Shown one piece after another: positions 7,873 to 14,448 of a stretch of DNA of 24,921 nucleotides (position 1 is its first letter; every line of letters starts with the position of its first letter). Source of the DNA: JAGQTE01 sp964648005 (GTDB lineage Bacteria > Actinomycetota > Acidimicrobiia > Acidimicrobiales > Acidimicrobilacustridaceae); the NCBI GenBank assembly GCA_964648005.1, contig CAZYKR010000024.1, positions 1-24,921 on the forward strand, written 5' to 3'. Below the pieces are notes generated by a model that had not been told where the DNA came from, did not search any database, and was given only the letters and a program-made list of their open reading frames with translations. Both the position numbers and the translations under genes were made by a program.

Positions 7873-9645
7873 GTGACCTCCGGCCGTATCACCGCTCCTG
7901 CGCCCGGCGAGGCGGCGCTGCCCGCGGCGAGCGCCGCGTCGCTGTTGCGCCGCAACGCCAACCAGGCGGCGATCGCCGAGCGGCCCGCGGTGCGCTTCGG
8001 TGCGATGACCTGGACCCACGCCGAGTACGTCGCCGAGTGCGCCCGGATGGCGCAACTGCTGCTGGTGCTGCGTCCGGAGGACGCCCCGTTCCACGTGGGC
8101 GTGCTGCTCGACAACACGCCGGACTACCTGGTGGCGCTGGGTGGCGCAGCGCTGGTGGGGGCGACCGTCGTCGGCCTCAACCACACGCGGCGCGGCGCGC
8201 ACCTCCTGCGCGACCTCACCCACGCCGAGGTCGGCATCGTGCTGAGCGAACCGGAGCACCTCGCCGACCTGGCCCCGATCGCCAGCGACCTGCCGGTGGC
8301 GCCGGAGCGGGTGGTGATCAGCCGACGGTGGAGCGAAGCGGACGGCGACGACGCGGCAGCGATGTTCCCCGGCAGCCGCGACCTGGCGGTGGCGCTGGCG
8401 GAGGTGCCATCGGCGGACCCGGGCCTCGAGCCGAGCGTCGACGACCGGTGGGCGTTGATCTTCACCTCGGGGACCTCGTCGGCGCCCAAGGCCGTCATCT
8501 GCAGCCAGCGCCGGCTGCTCACCACCGGCGCGCGCATGGCGACGATGCTCGGCATCGGCCCCGACGACGTCGGTTACGTGTGCATGCCGCTGTTCCACTC
8601 CAACGCCTTGATGGTCGGCTGGGCGCCGTCGATCGTCGCCGGCGCCAGCGTGGGCCTGGCTCGTCGGTTCACCGCCTCGGGATGGCTGCGCGACGTCCGC
8701 CGGTACGGCGCGACGTACTTCAACTACACGGGCAAGCCGCTGAGCTACGTCGTGGCGCAGCCGGCCGCTCCCGACGATGCCGACAACCCGTTGCGGATCG
8801 CCTTCGGCAACGAGGGATCGCCTGAGGTGGTCGAGGCGTTCGCCCGCCGCTTCGATGTCGAGGTGATCGATGCCTTCGGTGCGACCGAGGGGGGCATCGC
8901 CGTCAACCGCGACGTGCCGGTGCGCGCCGGTGCCATGGGTGTGGCGCCGCCCAACATCTGCGTGGTCGACGACGCCGGCGCCCCGTGCCCGCCGGCGCGC
9001 TTCGACGCGCACGGCCGCCTCGCCAACGCCGACGAGTGCGTCGGCGAGATCGTCAACACCGCCGGAGCGGGACCGTTCGAGGGGTACTGGAACAACCCCG
9101 AGGCCAACGAGCGCACGTTGCGCAACGGGTGGTATTGGTCGGGCGACCTCGGCTATCTCGACGACGACCGCTACCTGTACTTCGCCGGCCGCAACGCCGA
9201 CTGGATCCGGGTCGACGGGGAGAATTTCCCGGCCGGGCCCATCGCCGACGCGTTGGCGCGCCACCCCGACGTGGTCGTCGCCGTCGCCTACGGGGTGCCC
9301 GACGTGCACGCCGGCGACCAGGTGATGGCGGCGATCGTGCTGCGCGACGGCGCCACCTTCGACGGCGACGCCTTCGCGGCGTGGATCGACGGCCTGGCGG
9401 ACCTCGGGCCCAAGTGGCGGCCGCGGTTCGTGCGCGTGGCGCGCGAGCTGCCGACCACGGGGACCAACAAGGTGGTGGTGCGCACGCTCGTGCACCAGCA
9501 GGTGCGGCGCGACCGCGTCGGCGCCGATGCCGTGTGGTGGCGGGATCGGGACGCGCCGTCCTACGTGCCGTTCACTCCGGCCGACGAGGTGGCACGGCGT
9601 GACGCCATGGTCGCCGCCGGCCGTGAGCGGTTCTGGGACCTCTGA
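7873..9645 (+). CDS. AMP-forming acyl-CoA synthetase (FadD-like)
   Basis: Activates a carboxylic acid to its CoA thioester using ATP. The 590-residue protein has the phosphate-binding loop TSGTSSAPK (198-206), the adenine-binding FGATEGG (335-341), the ribose-binding SGDLG (423-427), the hinge region around Arg440 with WIRVDGEN, and the catalytic lysine Lys533 in TGTNK. All key ANL-superfamily motifs are intact. It opens the + strand operon, divergent from tetR, and the acyl-CoA dehydrogenase begins 2 bases after its stop. The chain type (fatty, branched, aromatic or steroid side chain) cannot be determined. The GTG start is supported by the TATGAT hexamer 8 bases upstream. Confidence 0.92.
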   Translation: MTSGRITAPAPGEAALPAASAASLLRRNANQAAIAERPAVRFGAMTWTHAEYVAECARMAQLLLVLRPEDAPFHVGVLLDNTPDYLVALGGAALVGATVVGLNHTRRGAHLLRDLTHAEVGIVLSEPEHLADLAPIASDLPVAPERVVISRRWSEADGDDAAAMFPGSRDLAVALAEVPSADPGLEPSVDDRWALIFTSGTSSAPKAVICSQRRLLTTGARMATMLGIGPDDVGYVCMPLFHSNALMVGWAPSIVAGASVGLARRFTASGWLRDVRRYGATYFNYTGKPLSYVVAQPAAPDDADNPLRIAFGNEGSPEVVEAFARRFDVEVIDAFGATEGGIAVNRDVPVRAGAMGVAPPNICVVDDAGAPCPPARFDAHGRLANADECVGEIVNTAGAGPFEGYWNNPEANERTLRNGWYWSGDLGYLDDDRYLYFAGRNADWIRVDGENFPAGPIADALARHPDVVVAVAYGVPDVHAGDQVMAAIVLRDGATFDGDAFAAWIDGLADLGPKWRPRFVRVARELPTTGTNKVVVRTLVHQQVRRDRVGADAVWWRDRDAPSYVPFTPADEVARRDAMVAAGRERFWDL

Positions 9646-9647
9646 CG

Positions 9648-10784
9648 ATGGACCTCGCCTTCTCTCCGGACGAAGCGGCGTTCGCCCTCGAGGCGCGCTC
9701 GTGGCTGGCCGAGCACCTGGTGCGCCCGCCACGGTTCGCCGACCTCGACGAGGAGATTGCCTGGGGCCGGGCCTGGCAGGCAGAGCTGGCCGGCGGTCGG
9801 TGGGTCGGGCTGTGGTGGCCCGAGGCCTACGGCGGGCGCGGCGCCGACCCCGTGCAGGTGGCCATCTTCAACATGGAGTACGCCCGGGCCGGGGCGCCGC
9901 AGCCCGTCAACCGGGTGGGCATCAACCTCGCCGGTCCGACGCTGCTCGCCCACGGCACCGAGGCGCAGAAGGCCCGGTGGCTGCCGAGCATCCTCGACGC
10001 CTCGGAGATCTGGTGCCAGCTCTTCAGTGAGCCCGACGCCGGGTCGGACCTGGCGGCGCTCGCCACGCGCGCCACACCGGTCGAGGGCGGATGGCGACTC
10101 AGCGGGCAGAAGGTCTGGACCTCCTACGCCCAGGCGGCGCGGTGGGGCATCTGCCTGGCCCGCACCGACGCCGAGGCCCCGAAGCACCGCGGCATCTCCT
10201 ACCTCGTCGTCGACATGCAGGCGCCGGGCATCGACGTCCGGCCCCTGCGCCAGATCACGGGCGAGACCGAGTTCAACGAGGTCTTCCTCGACGAGGTGTT
10301 CGTCCCCGACGATCACCTCGTCGGTGGGCTCCACCAGGGGTGGGCGGTGGCGAATACCACGCTGGCGCACGAGCGGGGGACCAACTTCCCGTTCAAGGAG
10401 CAGGTCGTCCACGAGGTGTTCCTCGACGAGCTGTACCGGGCCGCCGCCGCCTCGGGCCGACTCGACGACGTCGCTGTGGCCGACGGCCTGGCCGACGCCT
10501 GGGTGCGGCTGCGCCTGCTGCGCCTGCACAACTTCCGCACCCTGTCGCGCCTCGGTCGCGGCGAGGAGCCCGGACCCGAGTCGAGCTGGGTGAAGCTGGC
10601 GTGGACCGACATGACGCAGCACCTGTCGTCGACGGCTCTGGACGTCGTCGGGCCGGCAGCACCGTTGTCGGGGCCGTGGGAGCGGCAGTGGCTGTGGTCC
10701 CAGGCGGCCTCGATCGCCGGCGGCACCTCCGAGATCCAGCGCACGATCATCGCCGAACGGCTGTTGGGCCTGCCCCGCGGCTGA
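9648..10784 (+). CDS. Acyl-CoA dehydrogenase (FadE-like)
   Basis: FAD-dependent alpha,beta-dehydrogenation of an acyl-CoA, the natural next step after the synthetase. The 378-residue protein shows the flavin/substrate motif FSEPDAGSDLA (126-136), the beta-domain stretch around 201-225, and the C-terminal GGTSEIQR with IIAERLLG near 358-375 that closes the FAD site in this family. The length is normal. The catalytic base was not assigned with confidence. The gene follows the synthetase by 2 bases and is surely co-transcribed with it. In actinobacteria such enzymes occur in fatty acid, branched acid and steroid breakdown; context here does not choose among them. Confidence 0.92.
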   Translation: MDLAFSPDEAAFALEARSWLAEHLVRPPRFADLDEEIAWGRAWQAELAGGRWVGLWWPEAYGGRGADPVQVAIFNMEYARAGAPQPVNRVGINLAGPTLLAHGTEAQKARWLPSILDASEIWCQLFSEPDAGSDLAALATRATPVEGGWRLSGQKVWTSYAQAARWGICLARTDAEAPKHRGISYLVVDMQAPGIDVRPLRQITGETEFNEVFLDEVFVPDDHLVGGLHQGWAVANTTLAHERGTNFPFKEQVVHEVFLDELYRAAAASGRLDDVAVADGLADAWVRLRLLRLHNFRTLSRLGRGEEPGPESSWVKLAWTDMTQHLSSTALDVVGPAAPLSGPWERQWLWSQAASIAGGTSEIQRTIIAERLLGLPRG

Positions 10785-10819
10785 GCTGGGCGGCGCCCGG
10801 CCCGATCGGCGCCCTGTCG

Positions 10820-10825
10820 TAGGCT
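10820..10825 (+). promoter_or_regulatory. Candidate leaderless -10 (TAGGCT) for the thioesterase gene
   Basis: TAGGCT ends 8 bases before the ATG at 10834, the same spacing as the TATGAT of the synthetase gene. No Shine-Dalgarno sequence is present. The 49-base gap after the dehydrogenase may therefore hold an internal promoter. Confidence 0.35.
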
Positions 10826-10833
10826 GCGCCGCC

Positions 10834-11703
10834 ATGGATGCCCGCGAGTGGCTCGGCCTGCAGCCGACGCACAACCCCAACCGATGGTTCCTGCCGGTCG
10901 TGCCCGGCATCTCGACCGGGGGTGGCTTCCTGTTCGGGGGGTGCGGCCTCGGCGCGGCCATCTCGGCGCTGGAGGGTACGACCGGGCGGCCGGTGGTGTG
11001 GGCGACGGCGCAGTACCTGAGCTTCGCCAGGCCGCCGTCGATCCTCGACATCGACGTCACGATCGCCGTCTCGGGGCGCCAGACCACCCAGGCGCGCGCC
11101 GTCGGGCACGTCGGGGGCGATGAGATCCTCACCGTCAACGCCGCCCTGGGGCGGCGGAGCTTCCCCGAGTCCGGACAGTACGCCCAGCGTCCGGACGTGC
11201 CGCCGCCCGATGCCTGCCCGGTGCGCGAGTCGCGCTGGAACACGGGGGATTCCATCCTGAACCGGCTCGACCAGCGGTGGGCGCTCACGGCGACGCCGAT
11301 GGAGGGCACGGCCACGGCCGAGACCCCGGGGCGGTGCGCGGTGTGGACCCGCATGCCGGACCTCCTCGGCGTGTCGGCGCCGGCGCTCGCCGTGCTGGGT
11401 GACTACGTGCCGCTCGGACTCGGGGTCACGACGTCGAGCGAGATCACGTCGAACAGCTTGGACAACACGCTGCGGGTGGTGCACGTCGTCGAGACCGAAT
11501 GGGTCCTCGTCGACATCCGGGTCGATGCCATCCATGACGGGTTCGGCCACGGCATCGTGCACCTGTGGGCCGAGGACGGCACCCTGATGGCGACGGCGAG
11601 CCAGTCGGCGCTGGTGCGGCTGTGGAAGGGCCCCGGCTCGGGCTACCGGCCCGCCACCCCGAGCGGCGACGACACGACCACGACCGAGGAGACCGACGGA
11701 TGA
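10834..11703 (+). CDS. TesB-like acyl-CoA thioesterase (double hotdog)
   Basis: Probable hydrolase of an acyl-CoA, or a related hotdog-fold protein of acyl-CoA metabolism. The 289-residue length fits the double-hotdog TesB/acyl-CoA thioesterase II group. In the first half, TAQYLSFARPPSILDI matches the family pattern of a strand followed by an RPG-like turn, and SGRQTTQARA matches the conserved R-x-x-x-x-x-R region. In the second half, SLDNTLRVVH and WVLVDIRVDAIHDGFGHG match the second hotdog unit. The catalytic Asp/Thr/Gln set of TesB was not assigned with certainty. Its stop overlaps the next start by 4 bases (ATGA), so it is coupled to the LLM enzyme. Confidence 0.78.
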   Translation: MDAREWLGLQPTHNPNRWFLPVVPGISTGGGFLFGGCGLGAAISALEGTTGRPVVWATAQYLSFARPPSILDIDVTIAVSGRQTTQARAVGHVGGDEILTVNAALGRRSFPESGQYAQRPDVPPPDACPVRESRWNTGDSILNRLDQRWALTATPMEGTATAETPGRCAVWTRMPDLLGVSAPALAVLGDYVPLGLGVTTSSEITSNSLDNTLRVVHVVETEWVLVDIRVDAIHDGFGHGIVHLWAEDGTLMATASQSALVRLWKGPGSGYRPATPSGDDTTTTEETDG

Positions 11704-12665
11704 CCGAGCGCTACGGCATGACCATCCCCTTCGACGGGGTGCCCTTGTTCGACCAGCAGGACTGGATCACCGAGCTCGCCGACCTGGGCTACACCGACGT
11801 CTGGTCGTCCGAGGCGAACGGCGCCGACGCCTTCACCCCGCTGGCGCTGGCCTCGGTGTGGGCGCCCCGGCTGCGGCTCGGCACGGCGATCGTCCCCGCC
11901 TACACCCGCGGTCCGGCGTGCCTGGCGCAGTCGGCGGCCTCGCTGGCCGACGCCGCACCAGGGCGGGTCGTGCTCGGCATCGGCTCCTCGTCCAACGTGA
12001 TCGTGGAGCGCTGGAACGGCATCGCCTTCGACAAGCCGTACCAGCGGGTGCGTGACACGGTCCGGTTCCTGCGCGCCGCCTTCGGTGGCGAGAAGGTCAA
12101 CGAGTCCTACGAGACCTTCGCCGTGTCCGGCTTCAAACTGGGTGTGCGACCGGCCGAGCCACCGAAGCTCCTCGTGGCGGCGCTGCGCGAGGGGATGCTT
12201 CGCCTCGCCGGTCGGGAGGCCGACGGGGCCATCGTCAACTGGCTCTCGGCCGATGACGTCGCCACGGTGGCGCCGATCGTGAAGCAGTTCGGCGACGACA
12301 AGGAGATCGTGGCCCGCATCTTCGTGGCGCCGAGCACCGATGCCGACACCGTGCGGGCCTTCGGGCGCTTCGCCATCAGCGCCTACCTGAACGTGCCTGT
12401 GTACGCCCAGTTCCATGAGTGGCTCGGCCGCAGCGATGCGCTCGGCGAGATGTGGTCCCAGTGGCAGGCGGGCGACCGCAAGGCGGCGACGGCAGCCATC
12501 CCGGACCGCGTGATCGACGAGCTGATCGTGCACGGCAGCCCTGAGGCCTGCCGCGAGCACATCGCCCGCTACGTGGCCAACGGCGTGGACACGCCGGCGC
12601 TGGCCATCCTGCCCTTCCCCGGCATCGACCAGCGCCAGGCGATGCGGGACCTGGCGCCGCGCTAG
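11700..12665 (+). CDS. LLM-class F420-dependent oxidoreductase (copy 1)
   Basis: Predicted TIM-barrel enzyme of the luciferase-like superfamily that uses F420 or FMN. The 321-residue protein has the LLM hallmarks: an early barrel strand with DVWSSEANGADAF, the RLRLGTAIVPAYTR segment (about 58-71), GRVVLGIGSSSNVIVERWNG, and the late AALREGMLRLAG stretch. This copy is clearly diverged from the two others in the window. The ATG overlaps the thioesterase stop; the longer open frame beginning at 11565 lies inside that gene and was rejected. Its TAG stop overlaps the stop of the convergent TetR gene. The reaction is unknown, but its position in an acyl-CoA operon suggests a redox step on a related substrate. 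Confidence 0.85.
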   Translation: MTERYGMTIPFDGVPLFDQQDWITELADLGYTDVWSSEANGADAFTPLALASVWAPRLRLGTAIVPAYTRGPACLAQSAASLADAAPGRVVLGIGSSSNVIVERWNGIAFDKPYQRVRDTVRFLRAAFGGEKVNESYETFAVSGFKLGVRPAEPPKLLVAALREGMLRLAGREADGAIVNWLSADDVATVAPIVKQFGDDKEIVARIFVAPSTDADTVRAFGRFAISAYLNVPVYAQFHEWLGRSDALGEMWSQWQAGDRKAATAAIPDRVIDELIVHGSPEACREHIARYVANGVDTPALAILPFPGIDQRQAMRDLAPR

Positions 12666-13279
12666 GCCGGCGGGCGGATCATCAGGTCGAAGGCCTCGAC
12701 CACGCCGAGCACGTGGCGCGGCTGGGCGTCACCGGCGCTGAGCACCGCCGAGAACAGCAGGCCCATGATCAACGACTCGAGGCCCGGGCCGAGGACCGCC
12801 GGGTCGAGATCGGCGCGCACCTCGCCGCGGGACTGCCCCTCGGCCAGTGCCTCGCTCAGCATCCCGGCGAGCTGGGACAGCGCCGGCAGGTCGATGAGGC
12901 GGGGGATCTCGTCGGGCTCGGCGCCGGAGAGGATCCGCTTCGCCAGGGGATGGTCCTCGAGCGCCAGCACCGCGTGGACGATCACCGACTGGATGAGCTG
13001 GTTGACCGGCAGGTCGCGCACCTGGTCGGTCACGTGCTCGATCAGCCCGGAGGCGTCGGCGTCGACGGCCGCCCGGAACAGCGCCTCCTTGTTGTCGAAG
13101 TAGGCGTAGGCGGCAGCCTGGGTGAGCTCGGCCGCCCGGGCGATCTCCGAGACGCTGGTGGCGCGAAAGCCCTTGGTGCCGAACCGCTCGATGGCCAGCT
13201 CCAGCAGGCGACGCCGGGTGCGCTCGCCCTTGGTTGCCGGCTCGTCGGCGTCGATGAGGGAGTCGACGGAGACGCTCAC
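12662..13279 (-). CDS. TetR-family regulator, tandem paralogue A
   Basis: Predicted repressor of 205 residues, with a helix-turn-helix at about 17-70 that includes RATSVSEIARAAELTQAA and AYFDNKEALF. It is a close paralogue of the next gene: both share the TKGERTR opening, RLLELAIERFG, the recognition helix region and a C-terminal GEVRAD-DPA segment, with divergence in the ligand domain. I chose the GTG at 13279 because TAGGAT lies 7 bases upstream on the coding strand, the same arrangement as in its paralogue; an ATG at 13288 lies inside that hexamer. It converges on LLM copy 1 with overlapping stop codons, and a palindrome occupies the short gap upstream. Confidence 0.87.
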   Translation of the reverse strand: MSVSVDSLIDADEPATKGERTRRRLLELAIERFGTKGFRATSVSEIARAAELTQAAAYAYFDNKEALFRAAVDADASGLIEHVTDQVRDLPVNQLIQSVIVHAVLALEDHPLAKRILSGAEPDEIPRLIDLPALSQLAGMLSEALAEGQSRGEVRADLDPAVLGPGLESLIMGLLFSAVLSAGDAQPRHVLGVVEAFDLMIRPPA

Positions 13280-13286
13280 GACGGGC

Positions 13287-13292
13287 ATCCTA
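13287..13292 (-). promoter_or_regulatory. Leaderless -10 (TAGGAT) of TetR paralogue A
   Basis: Reverse-strand TAGGAT, 7 bases before the GTG at 13279. The other tandem TetR gene has the same hexamer 6 bases before its GTG, so the promoter seems to have been duplicated with the gene. Confidence 0.45.
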
Positions 13293-13306
13293 CCCAAAAA
13301 TCAATA

Positions 13307-13322
13307 ACAGGGCTAGATCTGT
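13307..13322. promoter_or_regulatory. Palindromic candidate operator between the tandem TetR genes
   Basis: ACAGGGCTAGATCTGT is symmetrical around CTAG, as ACAG-nn-CTAG-nn-CTGT. It sits in the AT-rich gap just upstream of the TAGGAT hexamer of paralogue A, between its likely -10 and the stop codon of paralogue B. That is where an autoregulatory site would be expected. Confidence 0.4.
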
Positions 13323-13328
13323 GGTTTT

Positions 13329-13934
13329 TCAGGTGGGCGGACGGAGCGCCAGGTCGAAGATCGACACCACGCCCAGCTGCCGGCGCGACTCGGTGGTGGC
13401 GCCGATCTGGGACACCGCCATCAGCAGCGCCAGGATGAGGGTCTCGGCGCCGTCGGCATAGATCGCCGGGTCGACGTCGGCGCGCACCTCGCCGGCGCCC
13501 TGCGCCTCGGCCACGCGTCGACGTAGCAGCTCCGTGAGGTCCGCCAGGGCCGGCAGGTTGATCAGGCGCTGCAGCGCTTCGGGCTCCTGGCCCTCGAGCA
13601 CGCGCAGGGCGAGGGGATGCTCGGCCAGACCTCCGATGAGCAACGCCAGCAGGAGCGGCGCCAGCTGCGCCGCCGGCACGTCGCGGCACCGTTCGGTGGC
13701 CGTGCCGATGGCAGCGGCGGCATCGGCGTCGACGGCGGCATCGAACAGCGCCTCTTTGTTGGGGAAGTAGGCGTAGACCGCAGCCTGCGTGAGCTCCGCC
13801 GCCCGGGCGACCTCCGACACGCTCGTCGCCCGGTAGCCCTTGGCGCCGAACCGCTCGATGGCCAGCTCCAGCAGGCGCTGGCGGGTGCGCTCGCCCTTGG
13901 TCTGGGCCCCATCGGCGGCAGCGGTGTCGATCAC
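13329..13934 (-). CDS. TetR-family regulator, tandem paralogue B
   Basis: Predicted repressor of 201 residues and paralogue of the gene downstream. The helix-turn-helix lies at about 12-62, with RATSVSEVARAAELTQAA and AYFPNKEALF almost identical to paralogue A, so both may recognise similar DNA. The ligand-binding half differs more, which suggests different inducers or heterodimer formation. The GTG start at 13934 has TAGGAT 6 bases upstream; the ATG beside it runs into a stop after three codons. The AT-rich region that follows to the right contains inverted repeats and probably its operators. Confidence 0.88.
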   Translation of the reverse strand: MIDTAAADGAQTKGERTRQRLLELAIERFGAKGYRATSVSEVARAAELTQAAVYAYFPNKEALFDAAVDADAAAAIGTATERCRDVPAAQLAPLLLALLIGGLAEHPLALRVLEGQEPEALQRLINLPALADLTELLRRRVAEAQGAGEVRADVDPAIYADGAETLILALLMAVSQIGATTESRRQLGVVSIFDLALRPPT

Positions 13935-13940
13935 GGCGTC

Positions 13941-13946
13941 ATCCTA
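13941..13946 (-). promoter_or_regulatory. Leaderless -10 (TAGGAT) of TetR paralogue B
   Basis: Reverse-strand TAGGAT, 6 bases before the GTG at 13934, matching the promoter arrangement of paralogue A. Confidence 0.45.
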
Positions 13947-13965
13947 CTGGGCCGAACGACCTAAA

Positions 13966-14005
13966 TCGATAGTTTGACGGCGTTTATCTATTCGATAGAG
14001 CCGTC
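13966..14005. promoter_or_regulatory. AT-rich inverted-repeat cluster in the divergent control region
   Basis: The segment has TCGATAG twice (13966-13972 and 13992-13998), a TCTAT-tcg-ATAGA inverted repeat at 13987-13999, and GACGGC/GCCGTC arms at 13976-13981 and 14000-14005. It is much richer in A and T than the flanking genes and lies between TetR paralogue B and the gap-interrupted + strand gene. It is a likely operator and promoter zone. Confidence 0.45.
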
Positions 14006-14050
14006 CGACCTATTGAATCCGTATGGCTCACGGAGCATCGTGTCGGCATG

Positions 14051-14060
14051 NNNNNNNNNN
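14051..14060. other. Assembly gap (10 N)
   Basis: Ten undetermined bases. A round-number run of N usually marks a scaffold join of unknown true length, so the reading frame across it cannot be trusted and sequence may be missing here. Confidence 0.97.
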
Positions 14061-14301
14061 GGACGCCTCTTCCGCCACCCGGTCCGGCAACGTCTGGCGA
14101 GAGGACTCGCTGGCCGAGGTCAGCGCCCTCAAGGACGCCCTCCGGGTGACCCGCTCGAACCCGTGGCTCGCCACCGACGTGGACGACCCCGAGCTCGAGA
14201 CGTTCTTGGACGCCATCGTCAAGCCCGCGCCAGCGCTCGCAGAGCCGACGCCGCGCGAGCGGGCCAACCCGTGGCAGGAGTTCTTCGACGCCGCTCGTTG
14301 A
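14061..14301 (+). CDS. Partial unknown protein (3' end of a gene interrupted by the assembly gap)
   Basis: After the gap, an open frame runs to a TGA at 14299-14301. It has the third-position GC bias of a real gene and reads as a soluble, acidic, proline-containing C-terminus of about 79 residues, with NPWLATDVDDPELETF, KPAPALAEPTPRERAN and NPWQEFFDAAR. No domain is recognised. The frame can be joined across the N run to an ATG at 14023, and another ATG lies at 14048 in a different frame, but the gap length is unknown and neither start can be accepted. Two hairpins directly follow its stop and probably end its transcript. Confidence 0.55.
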
Positions 14302-14320
14302 TTCGCAGGAGCAAGCGAAC

Positions 14321-14361
14321 GGTCGGTGGGTGTGCGCTCGGCGGGAGCGCCACCCACGACC
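14321..14361. terminator. Hairpin 1 downstream of the partial gene
   Basis: GCGCTC (14334-14339) pairs with GAGCGC (14345-14350) around a 5-base loop. Beyond a single-base bulge, GTGGGTG (14326-14332) pairs with CACCCAC (14351-14357), then GGTC pairs with GACC. It lies between convergent genes and has no T-tract, as is usual for terminators in very GC-rich genomes. Confidence 0.5.
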
Positions 14362-14378
14362 GGCCGACGCAAGATCGT

Positions 14379-14424
14379 TTCGGCGCCAGGTACCCGAGTT
14401 GAGGGGCGGGTACCCGGCGCCGAA
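14379..14424. terminator. Hairpin 2, long near-perfect inverted repeat between convergent genes
   Basis: The left arm at 14379-14396 (TTCGGCGCC-a-GGTACCCG) and the right arm at 14407-14424 pair over 18 positions with one mismatch and a 10-base loop. It ends 25 bases before the stop of the convergent DUF7064-like gene, so it is placed to act as a bidirectional terminator. A small repeat element is the alternative. Confidence 0.55.
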
Positions 14425-14448
14425 GCGCGTCCGGGCACCGGTGGCGCG

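Noticed and set aside
7858..9732. 624-codon - strand frame under the acyl-CoA synthetase
   Set aside because: Arg/His/Val-rich shadow of a gene whose + strand frame has every expected motif.
11565..11699. N-terminal extension of LLM copy 1
   Set aside because: It lies inside the thioesterase gene in another frame; the ATGA junction at 11700 is the natural start.
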